A stretch of DNA of 64,000 nucleotides from Corallium rubrum (lineage: Eukaryota > Cnidaria > Anthozoa > Scleralcyonacea > Coralliidae), in the NCBI GenBank assembly GCA_964035015.1, contig OZ035997.1, positions 23,740,834 through 23,804,833 of the forward strand, given 5' to 3'. This document shows positions 43,700 through 55,540 of the stretch, piece after piece. The first letter of the stretch is position 1. Every line of letters starts with the position of its first letter. A model generated the notes under the pieces. The model did no database searches and was not told where the DNA came from. It saw only the letters and a program-made list of their open reading frames with translations. Made by a program: the position numbers and the translations under genes.

Positions 43700-44837
43700 C
43701 AAATGGTGCTAACGTGAGTGGAATAGTGTGAATATAAATTACTTACATAATTATTACCTGATCATGAAAATCACTAATACTGTATGATGATTGCGCTTGA
43801 CTGTAAGTATAGTTACAGCTTGTTGCAGTACTTTTGTTTATACAGAAGAAAATACAGACTGTAATATCAGATTTGAATTCCTATAAAGCAGAAGAGAACA
43901 CAGAATATTTTACTATAGAATGATAATTAAAAATTATTGGTTAGGGAATCCTCTTTTACAGGCAACTCTACAGAAGATTATAATATAGGACGGATTTGAA
44001 GACATGAGGGATTTGTGTTTGAATACAGAATCCGTTAACTTTACGAAGACAATTCTGTTATTCTGCCCTTGACTATTAATAAATATACATTATTAGTGAG
44101 AGCAAAATAAGCATATTTAACTATTAACTACAGTATTAAACGATAGAAACTGCAATAAATCTCTTACCATTCAGTCCATATTCTCAATAGTAGAGGGTGG
44201 TTACTGCTTTAAATTCTATAGTCTCTTTTTAATCACCACAGATCACTTAAACATTTATAGAACTTTGATAGAGGGATGATGATCAACACATACATATTTG
44301 CACTAAAACGATAGAATAAAAGTTTCCATATTCACAATTCACAAGTTCCCAACTCATACCCAGTCCAAAATTCCAAATCAGAGCAAAAAAAATAAAACAA
44401 AACAAAAAATGGTGAAAGGGTTACTTTGTCCATGCTTCGCCTAAATCGTTGACAAATGAAATCCAAAAATTACTAAGGAAAGAAACAAAATGGAAAACAA
44501 GGCTATGCGTGAGGATACTTACCGTGTAGGCGCCAGAATCGACCGATTGATGATAATTGATGACATACAGACTGTAGCAATTAAGGTTGGTTGGAACATG
44601 TTTGAGGCAATTTAATATTAACCACTGGCTCCTGACTTTAGGAGGGTTTTATTGACCTGTAATATTAAAATAAAGTTCAGTGTCACTACATTACCACGAA
44701 GGAAAGAGGATACAGTTACTATGGACGGCAGGCTTTCATGCATTTAATTATTCCACAGTCTTGAAATGTCCCACTCTTTCCAATAGATGTAATGAAACAC
44801 ACAAATTCAATTTACGTATACCTTGATTAAATAAAAT
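43700..44837. other. Gene-free AT-rich stretch
   Basis: No coding region or bounded element is recognised in about 1.1 kb of AT-rich DNA. Confidence 0.35.
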
Positions 44838-45187
44838 AAAACAAAACAAAACAAAACAAAACAAAACAAAACAAAACAAAACAAAACAAAACGAAACGAA
44901 ACGAAACGAAACGAAACGAAACGAAACGAAACGAAACGAAACGAAACGAAACGAAACGAAACGAAACGAAACGAAACGAAACGAAACGAAACGAAACGAA
45001 ACGAAACGAAACGAAACGAAACGAAACGAAACGAAACGAAACGAAACGAAACGAAACGAAACGAAACGAAACGAAACGAAACGAAACGAAACGAAACGAA
45101 ACGAAACGAAACGAAACGAAACGAAACGAAACGAAACGAAACAAAACAAAACAAAACAAAACAAAACAAAACAAAACAAAACAAAAC
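44838..45187. repeat. Pentanucleotide array: 10 ACAAA, 50 ACGAA, 9 ACAAA units
   Basis: ACAAA runs from 44841 to 44890, ACGAA from 44891 to 45140 without interruption, and ACAAA again to about 45187. The structure is symmetrical. Minus-strand frames (FRFVS, FCFVL) are by-products. Confidence 0.97.
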
Positions 45188-45189
45188 AA

Positions 45190-45920
45190 TTAGTATGAAC
45201 ATCATGCTAATGTACCAGCTATTCATTTACCTTAATATTCTAAATTCTTTATGCAGTCCTGAGTCCTCGATCTCTGAATAAATTTTCCTTGATATGACTG
45301 AAATTCTCAATTATTTGATTTTACATTGTATATAGAAATTTCGTGATCAGTTCTGGAGATATGTATTAATTAATACAGTACTGCTGAGAAGTAACCTACA
45401 GTACATCATACATTTACAGTGTCGCTCATTCCTGTGAGTGCAAGTGACTATAAAACTTAATTATATACTGTATTTAACACAGAACAACCAAGGACCCCAT
45501 TGGTTTGATCTAGGTTATTGTTGTATAGGCTACTTATAAGCAGTACTGTGTACAGTGTTGTTTCCATAAATAATTGCAATTTTATAATTAACATAATGGC
45601 CTATTCACATTGTCTATGCTCATGTATATCAGCCTTCGTATAATGAATCTGTTAAAAATGATGTACACTTAGTTTTGTATTGAATATAATTAATTTCCTG
45701 AAATTATACATAATTATACTGTATTTTAAATCGTAGATATCATTTGTGTTTAAACCCATTCCTGTCTAGATGACCTTGACCATTTTACTTATTAATTACC
45801 TAAATAATACAAATGTTTTGTATTTTTTGGGAAGGTCATCTAGCCTGAAATAAGTTACATACAGTAGAAAATAAATTGTAATTTATAGTCTATATTATAA
45901 AAAAATAAACCAAGAATGTA
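45190..45920. other. Gene-free AT-rich stretch
   Basis: A small inverted pair, CTAGATGACCTTG near 45776 and its inverse near 45832, may be a MITE remnant. Nothing else is recognised. Confidence 0.35.
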
Positions 45921-45925
45921 CTTTT

Positions 45926-46523
45926 GGCCACCATGGAAGTACACATGTTAAGTGTATACCCAGGAAACAGGCCTCAGCCACCTTGCTAACACAGTAATGT
46001 GTGCAGGAACAGGCTCTCATTTTGTTCATACTAAATGTAGTATGAAGGCCACGATGGAAGTACATGTCAAACATGCACCCAGGAAACAGGCCATGCCACC
46101 TTGCAAACACAGTGAAATGTCCAGGAACAGGCATCATCTGGCCACCCATATAGGGAGCAGGCCACTTTAATTATCAAGTACATAATGTCTCCCATGTCTG
46201 GTTTAATATGTTAATAATTGATTGTTATACTGTATTTAAATGAAGCGACATAATTGTAATTAATAAATCAAAGCAATTCAATGTTTTTCTGCTCTTAATA
46301 TTTTTACTGATTTTATTCAATTAATGCAAGATTGCCTATAACATTATGCCATCTTTTTAGAAAACATTGCCCCTAATTTTAGAATATTTCAAAATCACAT
46401 ATATTTTCAGACATTTGAGACACAATGTACACACCACCTTGAAAGTACATGAAAACATGCACCCAGGAACCAGACAAAGGCCACCATGAAAACACATAAA
46501 AAAGTGTCCAGGAACAGGCCTAT
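45926..46523. repeat. Interspersed tandem copies of a GGCCACCATGGAAGTACA / CCAGGAAACAGGCC unit
   Basis: Units of about 60 bp (GCCACNATGGAAGTACA, ATGCACCCAGGAAACAGGCC, CCACCTTGCAAACACAG) occur about four times in 45926-46164 and again, diverged, at 46430-46523. They lie just beyond the Helitron's 3' end and may be part of its terminal region. Confidence 0.6.
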
Positions 46524-46623
46524 AATCAGTTACATTCTTGGTATATATTTGTTATCATACCTTCTATTAAATTTCATTTACAATTTAATCTGCTAGTCTT
46601 TCTAATGACTAACTATCTGGTAC

Positions 46624-46985
46624 TTATCTCCCTGCAGTTTCTTGTGCAAGCAACTGCAACCTTTGCTCTTCATCAAGTCGCTTTCGCAAATTTTTGTTTC
46701 TACCAATGGCTTTTAAACGATCAAATGTCATTGGCTCAAACACAATATCATTAATGGATCTCACCCTAGATGTAGCAACAAATGTACATCCAGCTACTTT
46801 CTCACTTTTACCCAAGTCAACGACAGCCTTTGGTAAAGTCTGTCCCTGTGACTTGTGAATAGTCATTGCATACCTTAATCTCAATGGGACCTGTTGTCTT
46901 GACATGTTCTTCTCATCAGCCATCCATTCAAATACCTTTGGTGGCACTGGTATGCACTTGGGACATGTATCAATAAATCCGGGCC
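46624..46985 (-). pseudogene. Helitron helicase C-terminus
   Basis: After the frameshift the protein continues GFIDTCPKCIPVPPKVFEWM, then RLRYAMTIHKSQGQTLPKAV (motifs V/VI of Pif1 helicases) and VATSRVRSINDI, ending LLAQETAGR and a stop. No OTU or endonuclease domain follows. Confidence 0.85.
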
Positions 46986-48550
46986 AGTGCAGGCAGGGAA
47001 ATGTACCAACACAGCGACAGGTAGATTTGGTGGTCCAAGATTTTCTGCAAACCAAATCTCCTCAACCACTACAAATGAACCATTGCAAAGGCCAACTTCA
47101 GCCCACAGGTTGGATGTCAGCATGACATCTGCTTTCTTAGACAGGAAAATCACTGCTTCTAAGCCACCAGCCTCATCAGATGTTGCTGCTGATGCTCCAT
47201 GGCCAGAGTTCTTTGCCTGAATCTTTGCCACCGCTTGTCCATTGCCTCTCAACTTCTCATAGTTGTACTCAGCTACACTCTTCTTGTCAAAGTATAACCG
47301 AATAGCATCATTAAACTGATCCATTGCAATATTAGGTGTGGAATGTTGCAGTAGGAGATGCCAATCTTGTTCTGTTACCTGTCCATCTCTCATTCTCATC
47401 AGCAAGGCTCTGAATGCTTGTGCCTCAGCATTCTCACCAGCCTGTCGCATAATCTCATTCAAAATAACTATAGAATCAAACAAAAGATATAATGAATGAC
47501 CATGATCACTCATAGTGGTTCCATTTCCTGCAATATACAATGGACGGTCACCCACTGGTGGCAACTGACCAAAGTCACCAAGGAGGATCACTGAAATACC
47601 ACCAAATGGCTTATCTTCATTCCCTGTACCAGCACGCAATCTATTGTCTAACCACGACAACATTTTGTGACCAATCATTGACATTTTATCGACAATGAGG
47701 TAAGCCTTACCTTCCAGTTTTAACTGTAAGCGTTGCAATGACTCACCCTGTAGGTCTTTATACTCACGTATAAGAAGTTGTGCGGCAGAGTGTAATGTCT
47801 GGCCATTAATACTAAATGCTGCAATACCTGTTGTCGCAGTTATTATACAACTGTCACCCAAAACCTGTTTTAAAGCAGTGATTAGGTACGTCTTACCTGT
47901 TTCTGCAGTACCACATACAATCATGTTGACTGGGTCAGGTTTCTCACCATTTTGCATATGACATATAAGAATATCATATGCAAGTCGTTGCTTCTCATTT
48001 AGGGTTGATGGATCAATGGGAACTTCATTGCTCACTTGTACATTGTGTCGTTGCCCTCGTTCTTCTGCATCTTTTCTCTGCTGGTAGATCCACCCAGGGC
48101 ATTCTCTGAGCAACTCCACTGGAACTGTTCGTGCAGCTGCATACCAGTCATTCCCAACCCCCAACAGCTGATCACCCAACTCCTCATACCGTTGGTTCAA
48201 TCTGCATAGCAGCATCCAGTCATCAAGTTGATTTTCTGGATCATTATTATATTCGTCATCATCATTATTGTTGCCTGTGTTATCATCATTGATATCCTCT
48301 TCATTTCCTTCACCTGACATGTGTTGGAAAACTCTGTCCCGCTCTTCCTCATGACCTAAAACATTCTCTGAAGCAAAATCAGTTTCAAGAAACATGTAAT
48401 AGGTGTTGATGAACGTTTCATCATTCTCATCGTTATTGTCCCATGCATTTGATGGTTCACCCTCCCAGGGTTTGAACTTGATCAACTGAAATTTGCAATA
48501 CCGGCCAAAATCAGGCCCATGGGGGTTTGCTGACACCCTTGGAAAGGTGA
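46881..48550 (-). pseudogene. Helitron Pif1-type helicase, main part
   Basis: With residue 1 at the Met at 48536, the start MSANPHGPDFGRYCKFQLIK is the usual Helitron linker, followed by an acidic Asn/Asp-rich insert. Helicase motifs are LNEKQRLAYD, Walker A (CGTAETGKT, residues 208-216), TGIAAF, HSA, Walker B (LIVDKMSM, 280-287) and motif III GDFGQLPPVGD (320-330). The Walker A Gly of AGTGKT is Glu, and the Walker B catalytic Glu (DE.SM) is Lys284, so ATPase activity is unlikely. A missing base near 46979 ends homology in this frame at FPACTGP. Confidence 0.85.
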
Positions 48551-48552
48551 CC

Positions 48553-49383
48553 TTACAATACTGTATATGGTAATGGTCGCTTTCTTATTTCAGATCTGAT
48601 TCTTGTGTACTGTGACACATACTGCATCAAATTCAACTGAGATAGGCCATGATACCTGCTATTCTCAGCTGAACGCTTACCATAATCTTCAATTGTGGAT
48701 TTTTGCAAGACCTCTTCACTTTGGTCCTCAGTGTCCATGACAACTCTCCTACTGTTATCTAAAGACACAGTAACAAAGTTATAAGTACATCCTACCAAAG
48801 GCAAGCTCAGCAGCATATGTGCAGTCTCCTGTGCTGCCATGTCGCGATCTCCAACAACTTGGATCATTGCCTTTTTTATCGCTGATGATACCTGATCATC
48901 ATTGTGTAATCTAGACACACATGATTGCAAAATTTCTGATGCTTGCTTTGACCGTGGCTCTCCTTTTGCAGCATACTTGGCCATATATCTAGCACAAGCA
49001 TTCTGATCAACTATTACCTGCAAATCAACATTAGCTCTCCAATTCTCAAGCATGACCCTATTATGTGAATTTAATCTAGGGTCATTTCTTTTTGTCACCA
49101 ACTCTGTACTCACCTTATCATGTGGCAACTTCTCATAACACAGTTTTGTTTCCTCCTCCAATGCCTTTGGGAAACCAAATCTGCATTCTGCAGGAACATC
49201 GTAACCTTTCTGCTTCAAGCAGTAGGCTGGGCTGCATCTCGTGTGCCTCTCCACAGTATTCACCAATCTGTGGTAGTCATCATCTCTGTTGTGAACCGCA
49301 CTCGGTTTGACAGCTGATGGATGTGGCTCAGGAATTTGCCATTGTTCACCTGGTAATTCCTCATTGACAGTTGTCACTAGCCA
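48553..49383 (-). pseudogene. Helitron Rep domain, tyrosine segment
   Basis: The exon begins YVDWLVTTVNEE at the acceptor and contains HTRCSPAYCLK, CRFGFPKALEEET, NDPRLNSHNRVMLENWRANV and ARYMAKYAAKGEPRS. The two tyrosines of YMAKY correspond to the Helitron Rep catalytic Y2 motif. The frame reaches a stop after KRPLPYTVL; homology resumes in another frame as KVTFPRVSANP, so a small frameshift lies near 48552. Confidence 0.8.
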
Positions 49384-49485
49384 GTCAACATATCTTCAAG
49401 ATAATAATAATTGAAGTAAAAGAAATTAAATACTATAATTTTAAACTTATAAGAAAATGTCTGTTGTCAATCTGTTAGCTGTTAA

Positions 49486-50712
49486 CCCAGCTAACACACA
49501 ACGTTGTCACAACGTTGCTAGAAAGTTGTAGTTTGGTTAGGTCCGACCTAACGTTTAGATAACCTTTCCACACGTTTGGTGAATAATTGGCAATGTCGTA
49601 ACATTTTAGCGACGTTGTGGCGACGTTGAAATACAACGTTATATTGCGACATTGTCACAACGTTGTGGCAACGTTAAACCAACGTAACAATACAACGTTA
49701 TATCATGACGTTCGTGCAACGTTGTGGCAACGTTAAACCAACGTAGTAATACAACGTTATATCATGACGTTCGTGCAACGTTGTGGCAACGCGTTCTACT
49801 GACATTGTAATACAACGTTATATCCTGACGTTCATACGACATTGGTACAACGTACGTTATACCAACATTGAAATACAACATTATATCCTGACGTTCGTAC
49901 AACGTTGTGGAAACGTTCTATCAATGTAGCAATACAACGTTATATTCTGACATTTGTTTAACGTTGTCTGACGTGGTGGCAACAACACAGCGATATATAT
50001 AGCAATGCTGTGTTAGTCACTCGAGATCTCGCTTTCACATAAACGTTTAATTTGAGGAGGATAAGTTACGACATCTGATATTCTACGATATCTGAACTTC
50101 GCAATAATACGGTATATTATTAATCTTTTGAATTAAGCTCTGTGTTGACCGCTGTTCGTATATGAGGTATATCCTATTTTCGTTTATTGATTGTTCTTCA
50201 GTTTTGTTTCGTGTGTGTTTGGAGTGCAGGGTAAGCTCGTTTTCGCAAACACATGGTTTGATATAAGTGCTGTACGTACGTATTTCCTGTATTTTGCAAA
50301 TATTTTTTCTTCCTTCACGATCGAGTCGTGAACGAACAGGAAAGATCAATAACATGGCGTGTTCTGTTATTAAAGTTTAATGACTAAAACTAAGCAAATT
50401 AATTAATCATACAATTAGGTATATATGCTATATGTAATATGAAAACGGTCTAAATTAAGAACGCAAATTAAATCAATATAAAAGCATTTGTGAAAGCGTT
50501 GTCGAAAGGTCACTGTTTAACGTTGTCACAACGTTGCTGATAAAACGTTGTCAGAACGTTGTCAAAACGTCGCTGTTTCGTAATTTATAACGTTGTCACA
50601 ACGTTGCCTGCTGTCTACAATTTTTCGTTGCCACAACGTTAACACGCAACGCTGTCACAACGAAAATCTAACGTTGTTACAACGTTGTCACAACGTAAAT
50701 TTGTTAGCTGGG
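49486..50712. mobile_element. AACGTTG-rich TIR element inside the Helitron intron
   Basis: The left CCCAGCTAACACACAACG and right complement (GTTAGCTGGG) form termini. TTAA abuts the left end and lies one base beyond the right end, compatible with a TTAA-targeting element. The left part (49500-49975) has about five 60-bp units built on ACAACGTTATATCATGACG and GTTGTGGCAACGTT. The right part (50510-50705) repeats AACGTTGTCACAACGTT. A minus-strand frame of 90 codons at 50083-50355 has no recognisable homology. Confidence 0.65.
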
Positions 50713-50783
50713 CTTAAGTCATAATAATTGTCCAAATTAAGCCAATTTAAACAATACCATAGCAAATATTAAATATATGTTAC

Positions 50784-51181
50784 TCACTTCACTAACTGCC
50801 TCTCGGCTTCTTTTTCACGGTCAATATCTTCCTGGTAAAAGAAATCAAAATCTTCCATTGACATCGTGGTATCAGCTTGGCTGAAACCCCACCCCAGGGC
50901 AGCCTGAGCTCGTAACAATGGAATATCAGGGGCATTGTTTAACCGGGCACAACCATGGGCATGAATACTTCCCCTGGCCTGATATTCATAGCGGAACCAA
51001 TGCCACTCTGCATCCAAAACACCATTCAACCAATGTCTGATAAAGTCATCCAGGCGCTGCTTAAAATACCAGTTGGTCAAATGGGGCTTGTCAATCACAG
51101 CTTGTGCTCGTTGTGACCTTGTTGCATCTTCCCCTGTCTGCAGTAGTCTTTGCAGATCTGGCCAGTAACTATCTAGCTGCA
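50784..51181 (-). pseudogene. Helitron Rep domain, HUH segment
   Basis: The frame continues the previous one after the shift: DSYWPDLQRLLQ, HLTNWYFKQRLDDFIRHW, then FRYEYQARGSIHAHGCARLN. HAH is the metal-binding HUH motif of rolling-circle replication initiators. The exon ends RQLVK at a good splice donor (AA|GTGAGTAAC), joining in frame to YVDWLVTT of the next exon. Confidence 0.75.
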
Positions 51182-53175
51182 GCACTAAATGTAAAAAAGA
51201 AAGTTGGACAACCTTTCTGCTCTATTAGTGCTAACAATTCTTGCAATCGTTGATACCAGTCCTGATTTGTACCTTGCACCTTAGACACATAACGCTGCAA
51301 TCGATTCACCATTTGCTTACCACTCATTAAATTAACCATCTCTTTTAGCTCTTCCATGGTCAAGTTGGCATCAGCTGGATGTTGACGCAAGTAAATATTT
51401 GCTTGGGACAATAGTTGATGCCTTTGCTTCACATCTAGTGCCCAGTATGGAAAACGTGGGTGAGAAGCAAACCTCCATCTATACTCACCATTTGGCAACA
51501 TTTCAGCAAACTTTTCCAGGTGCTTAAATGCCTCAGTCAAAGTGACACCATGTTGCCTTGCCCTTGTTGTTGGATCACCTTTCCCAAATGGAAACAATGT
51601 GGGAAATGCCATTGTCGCTAGACCATCTGTCTTAAACTCATTCACTACATTACCTTCTGTAGATGGCCAATCTAATGGATCCTTCTCATTCACTGTCTCT
51701 CGAATGGCATCAGCTTCCTTCCTCTGCCTTTGTCGGTGAGGAATGAATGAGCTGCTCCCACAACCTACAAAAGATTCTTCAACACTGTTATTAGGACCTA
51801 CTGGCTCCTGTGGTGGGCCTTCATTCTCCTGTTCAGGAGCAGTTACTTGTGCCTCTGATTCAACCACATACCTGAGGTCATCTGGAATGCCATTTTCAGG
51901 CAAGCTCTGTATTGCCTGTCGATCAAGCTCTACATCTTTGAAGTAGGGATTGTTGGTCTTTAACCATAACACAGCCTCGAGCACTCTGTGTCGACGAACA
52001 GTGAAATCTCGATGTGTGTTATCCACTCCATGTCTTCTTATTACCAAAACAGGTAAATCAGCTACATGACATGGCAACCTAGATAAGAAACTCTGAATAT
52101 CTTGGGGTAAGTTTAGTACATGTCCCTTGTACCTTCTCTGCCCACCATGTTTCCTGTACACACTCATAATGACCCTAGCAATTAACATTTCCTCTACCTG
52201 GGTTAACCCTTCTAGCTGCTGTGGTACTATACCTGGATCCATGTCATTCTCCACACCATAAACTTTTGGAGTTTTCTTATCTCTCTTGCACCGATTGCAT
52301 AGGTAGTTTTCCACTCTCAAATTCTGCTTGGTTGGCCAGGCTTCTTTACAAACATTGCACTGTCTGTGCTCTAACACTTCTTGGCCAGTGTGAAATCTCT
52401 GCATTTCATTTTTAGCCCACTGTTCCTCATGTAAAGGACTCTCAACATTTTGCCACCCCCCTTGATGAAGATACTCTTTTCGACTGTCAACCTGTGCCTG
52501 TTGTACAGATACATTTTGGGCTCTTCTCTCTGAGGAATTCTGCCTGACATGCTCGAGCCTTCTTCCTCGTTTTTCACAGGTTTCAGACTCAATACGTTCT
52601 GCTATATTTTGTCTGACTCCTTGCAGCCGTTCTGCTCGTTGTTCAGACGTTTCAGACTCAATTCGTACAGCTGTATTTTGTCTGACTCCTTGCAGCCGTC
52701 CTGCTCGTTGTTCTGGAGTTTCTTCATCAATTCGGGCCCTCGTATTTTGTCTAAGCACTTGTAGGCGGTTATTTCGTTGGTCAGGCGTTTCTTCCACTCT
52801 TCTTGCAGTCGTGTTTGTCGACAGAATCTCGAGTCGGCTTGTTCTCTGTTGTGGGATTTCTGTTTCTATTCTTGCTCTCGCCTGTTGTCTCAAACTTTGA
52901 AGCCTTCTCTCTCTCTGTTCACTACTTTCTCGCTGCCGTCTCTCTCTAACACTCTGATTGTGCTTACCTCTACTTGTTTCTGAGCGCTTTTTGTAAGCTT
53001 CTCTCCTCTTCGCTAAGCGAACTTCCCTCTCATCCGCTGTCTCGTTTTCTAGCCTTCGTCGAGCCAGCTCTTTCCGTTTTCCTAATCTTTCCGCCTTTTT
53101 CTCGTCGCTTTCTCTTCGGGTTCGCTCTTGTCGCTTTTCTTTTCCACTTTGTTGATTTGTTTGTTCTCTTTCCAT
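51169..53175 (-). pseudogene. Helitron protein N-terminal part with STPR-like repeats
   Basis: A 668-codon frame. Residues about 33-225 are tandem 23-residue basic/acidic repeats, for example RQNTRARIDEETPEQRAGR followed by LQGV. They match the STPR (score-and-three) repeat, a DNA-binding helical repeat. Cys273, Cys276, Cys293 and Cys296 (CNVCKEAW and YLCNRCKRDK) form a zinc-finger-like knot. A conserved region (LPCHVADLPVLVIRRHG) follows, then the start of the Helitron Rep N-domain, ending CPTFFFTFSAA. An extra four bases (GCTA) near 51181 shift the frame to a stop instead of continuing into DSYWPDLQ. Confidence 0.75.
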
Positions 53176-53530
53176 ATCGTTAAATTTTTTGTTTGAATAT
53201 AATTATTCACTCAAAAGTCACAGTTTTCTTGCAAAACACTTTTTCGTCTTGAAAAAGACGAAAAACCGTTGTGAAAACGATTTAGCAGTGAAAGACGGTT
53301 ATTTTGTACGTGCCACATCACGTGATTCTCAATTTAAATATAAATTCCTACCAATAACATTGTTAGTCACCAGTGCCTAACAATTCTTACCGCGTGACAC
53401 CGTACCAAACATATATATATACAAACAAATAAACTATTTCACAGATTTCGTCTCCCTCGCTTTTTCTACACGCGTGTAAAATGGACTCCACGCATGTCGA
53501 GATTAGCACCCTCACCGGGCTCGGGGATAA

Positions 53531-53722
53531 AACAAATAAAACATACCGCTCCTGTGCATATGTACTCTTATAAAGGTACGTTTGACGTCATTTGAACACG
53601 AAAGAAGTGTAAAGGCACTCAGCTATCGCCTCGTGCCTATACTCAACTTCTTTCGTGTTCAAATGACGTCAAACGTGCCTTTATAAGAGTACATATGCAC
53701 AGAGCTTTATGTTTTATTTGTT
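53531..53722. mobile_element. 192-bp foldback element, 78-bp arms
   Basis: The left arm (AACAAATAAAACATA, TGTGCATATGTACTC, GACGTCATTTGAACACGAAA) is mirrored on the right with few mismatches around a 37-base loop (53609-53645). It lies about 350 bp beyond the Helitron's first codon. Confidence 0.85.
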
Positions 53723-54749
53723 AAATATATGTTATCAAATCCACAGCTTGCGCAGTTCGAATAGCAGCGTACTGGTAACTAACCTGTTAAATATTCAAAT
53801 TATTTAAATTTACGTCAGCAAATTATAATTTATAAGTTCGGTTGGGTTACGAAATAGTTTTTCAACGATCAAGACGAAAGAAATCTTTGCCAGAAAAAAT
53901 GGTTTCAGCTAAAATGTACATTAATATTACTATAGAAAAAAAACAAAGAGAGAAGGCTAACAAGAGATGTGACAGCGTGAAAAATACAACAGAAAATACG
54001 ACTTAAAACCACTGAAAAAAGCCTAAAAATTAATAAGATAAAGACCGAAAACGATGCCGACCGAAATGTAACTGAAAGAAGGATGTGTCCTGAAACTGTT
54101 CAAAGCCGGTAAAGAATTTTGCTCTGGTGTATTCTACATAACTCGAGAGGGAACGATGAAGAAATTTTGAAACAAACGGCTTTTTAGATCATGAAGAGCA
54201 CTGAATAATACTTTGTCATATTTATGTGTGAACAACGAAAAAAGTAAGAAACCGCGAACGAGAAAAACAAACCGAAAAGAGTAGACTGAATTGGCAGTGT
54301 TTGTGGTGACAAAAGCAGAAGAAAGTTTAACGGTAGGAGATTCGTATTTACCAGTTTAGCTGAGTTAAAACGGAAGAAACCTAAAATGAAAATTAATATA
54401 AATAATATATTGTCTAGGATTGTCTTTGAACGCTAGGACGTTGGCATTGGCATGGTGTCCTTTTTCTTGGCCACTGTTTATATCTATCTATTTTTGAATG
54501 AAAATATGTCATTTGGTTCATCTCGTGTTTTTTTTTTAATATTGACTTTGCATGTTCTTTCGCTGTGTCAATACATAACTACAGATGAACCTTGCTAACT
54601 AATTTTCTGGGATGTTTTCTGATCTGTCATCTGTGTATCATTAATACAACAAAAAACAGAAATTAGGGGAGGGGAGGGGGGGGGGGGGGGAGTGGGGGTT
54701 AAAAAATGCATATTAAGTGGGCGAGGGGTTGTTGCGTTCATGTATTTCT
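53723..54749. other. Gene-free AT-rich stretch
   Basis: No gene is recognised. A G-homopolymer tract is at about 54665-54706. Confidence 0.35.
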
Positions 54750-55540
54750 AGTAGAATTGTATTTGGAAGAACGCCTAAGATAATGAAAAATGGCTTTACA
54801 TGCCTTTCAAATCTTATCCCATTCTTGACTTACTGACTATGCAATTTGAGCAATGACGTCACACGTTGTATGTGGGAGAAAACGAAAAATCAGTCATCTT
54901 TGGATTGGTTTGCGTAAACTGAATCAAACGTTGGAAATTTTTCTTGGACCGTGGTCTGATTCATCTTCAATGTGTGGTTTTGTGCAGTTAAACCAATCCA
55001 AAGATAGGACTGATTTTCCGTTTTCTCCCACATACGTGTGACGTCATTGGTCAAATTGCATGGCCAATAAATCAAGAATGAGATAAGATTTGAAAGGCAT
55101 CTAAAAGCCATTTTTCATTATCTTAGGAGTTCTTCCAAATACAACCTTAAAAATCTGAAGTGAAATTTCGTTTCATATACACTTGAAGTTGCTGTTACAC
55201 GATGCAACGATTTGTGAAACCCGTGTCGCAATTAACGCTATTGCGAGGCAGGTTTCAAGACAGGTTGCTACGTGTAACACCCCCCTGGTTTTATAAACCT
55301 GTCTCGCTTTACATTTGAAGTGCATCCTACTTTGGTGTACCCTTTTACCCCCTCGATCCTTCGCGTGCCCCCGTCATCCCTACGAGCGTGGAAGAACCTC
55401 TGGCACCCTGGATAACTTTGGTGAAACCTGTCTCGCAATGCAAGGCGACACAGGTTCATAAACATGGGGGTGTTACACGTTGAAATCTGTCTTGAAACTT
55501 GTCTCCACAGGTTTCACAAAACATTGCATCGTACAACAGC
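54750..55540. repeat. Inverted copy of the MITE pair at 8506-9348
   Basis: 54750-55190 corresponds to the foldback at 8860-9348, and 55191-55540 to the MITE at 8506-8856. Together they lie in opposite orientation to the first copy. Both boundaries (GCTGTTACACGATGCAA and TTGCATCGTACAACAGC) are kept. Confidence 0.8.

Larger units (their letters stand above)
46624..53175 (-). mobile_element. Decayed autonomous Helitron (Rep/helicase)
   Basis: Reading on the minus strand, consecutive pieces encode a charged N-terminus, zinc-finger-like cysteines, a Rep domain with a HUH-type HAH motif and a YMAKY tyrosine motif, and a Pif1-type helicase. That is the standard Helitron order. At least three frameshifts break it (near 51181, 48552 and 46979), and the helicase active site is altered. 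One intron (about 49384-50789) has a GTGAGTAA donor and a TTGAAG acceptor. Exact element ends (5' TC, 3' hairpin plus CTRR) were not identified. Confidence 0.85.

Noticed and set aside
44748..45226. Minus-strand frames over the ACGAA/ACAAA array
   Set aside because: Same cause: pentanucleotide repeats give FRFVS-type peptides in all three frames.
51542..53183. Several plus-strand frames of 60-70 codons opposite the Helitron
   Set aside because: They are shadows of the minus-strand Helitron coding sequence.
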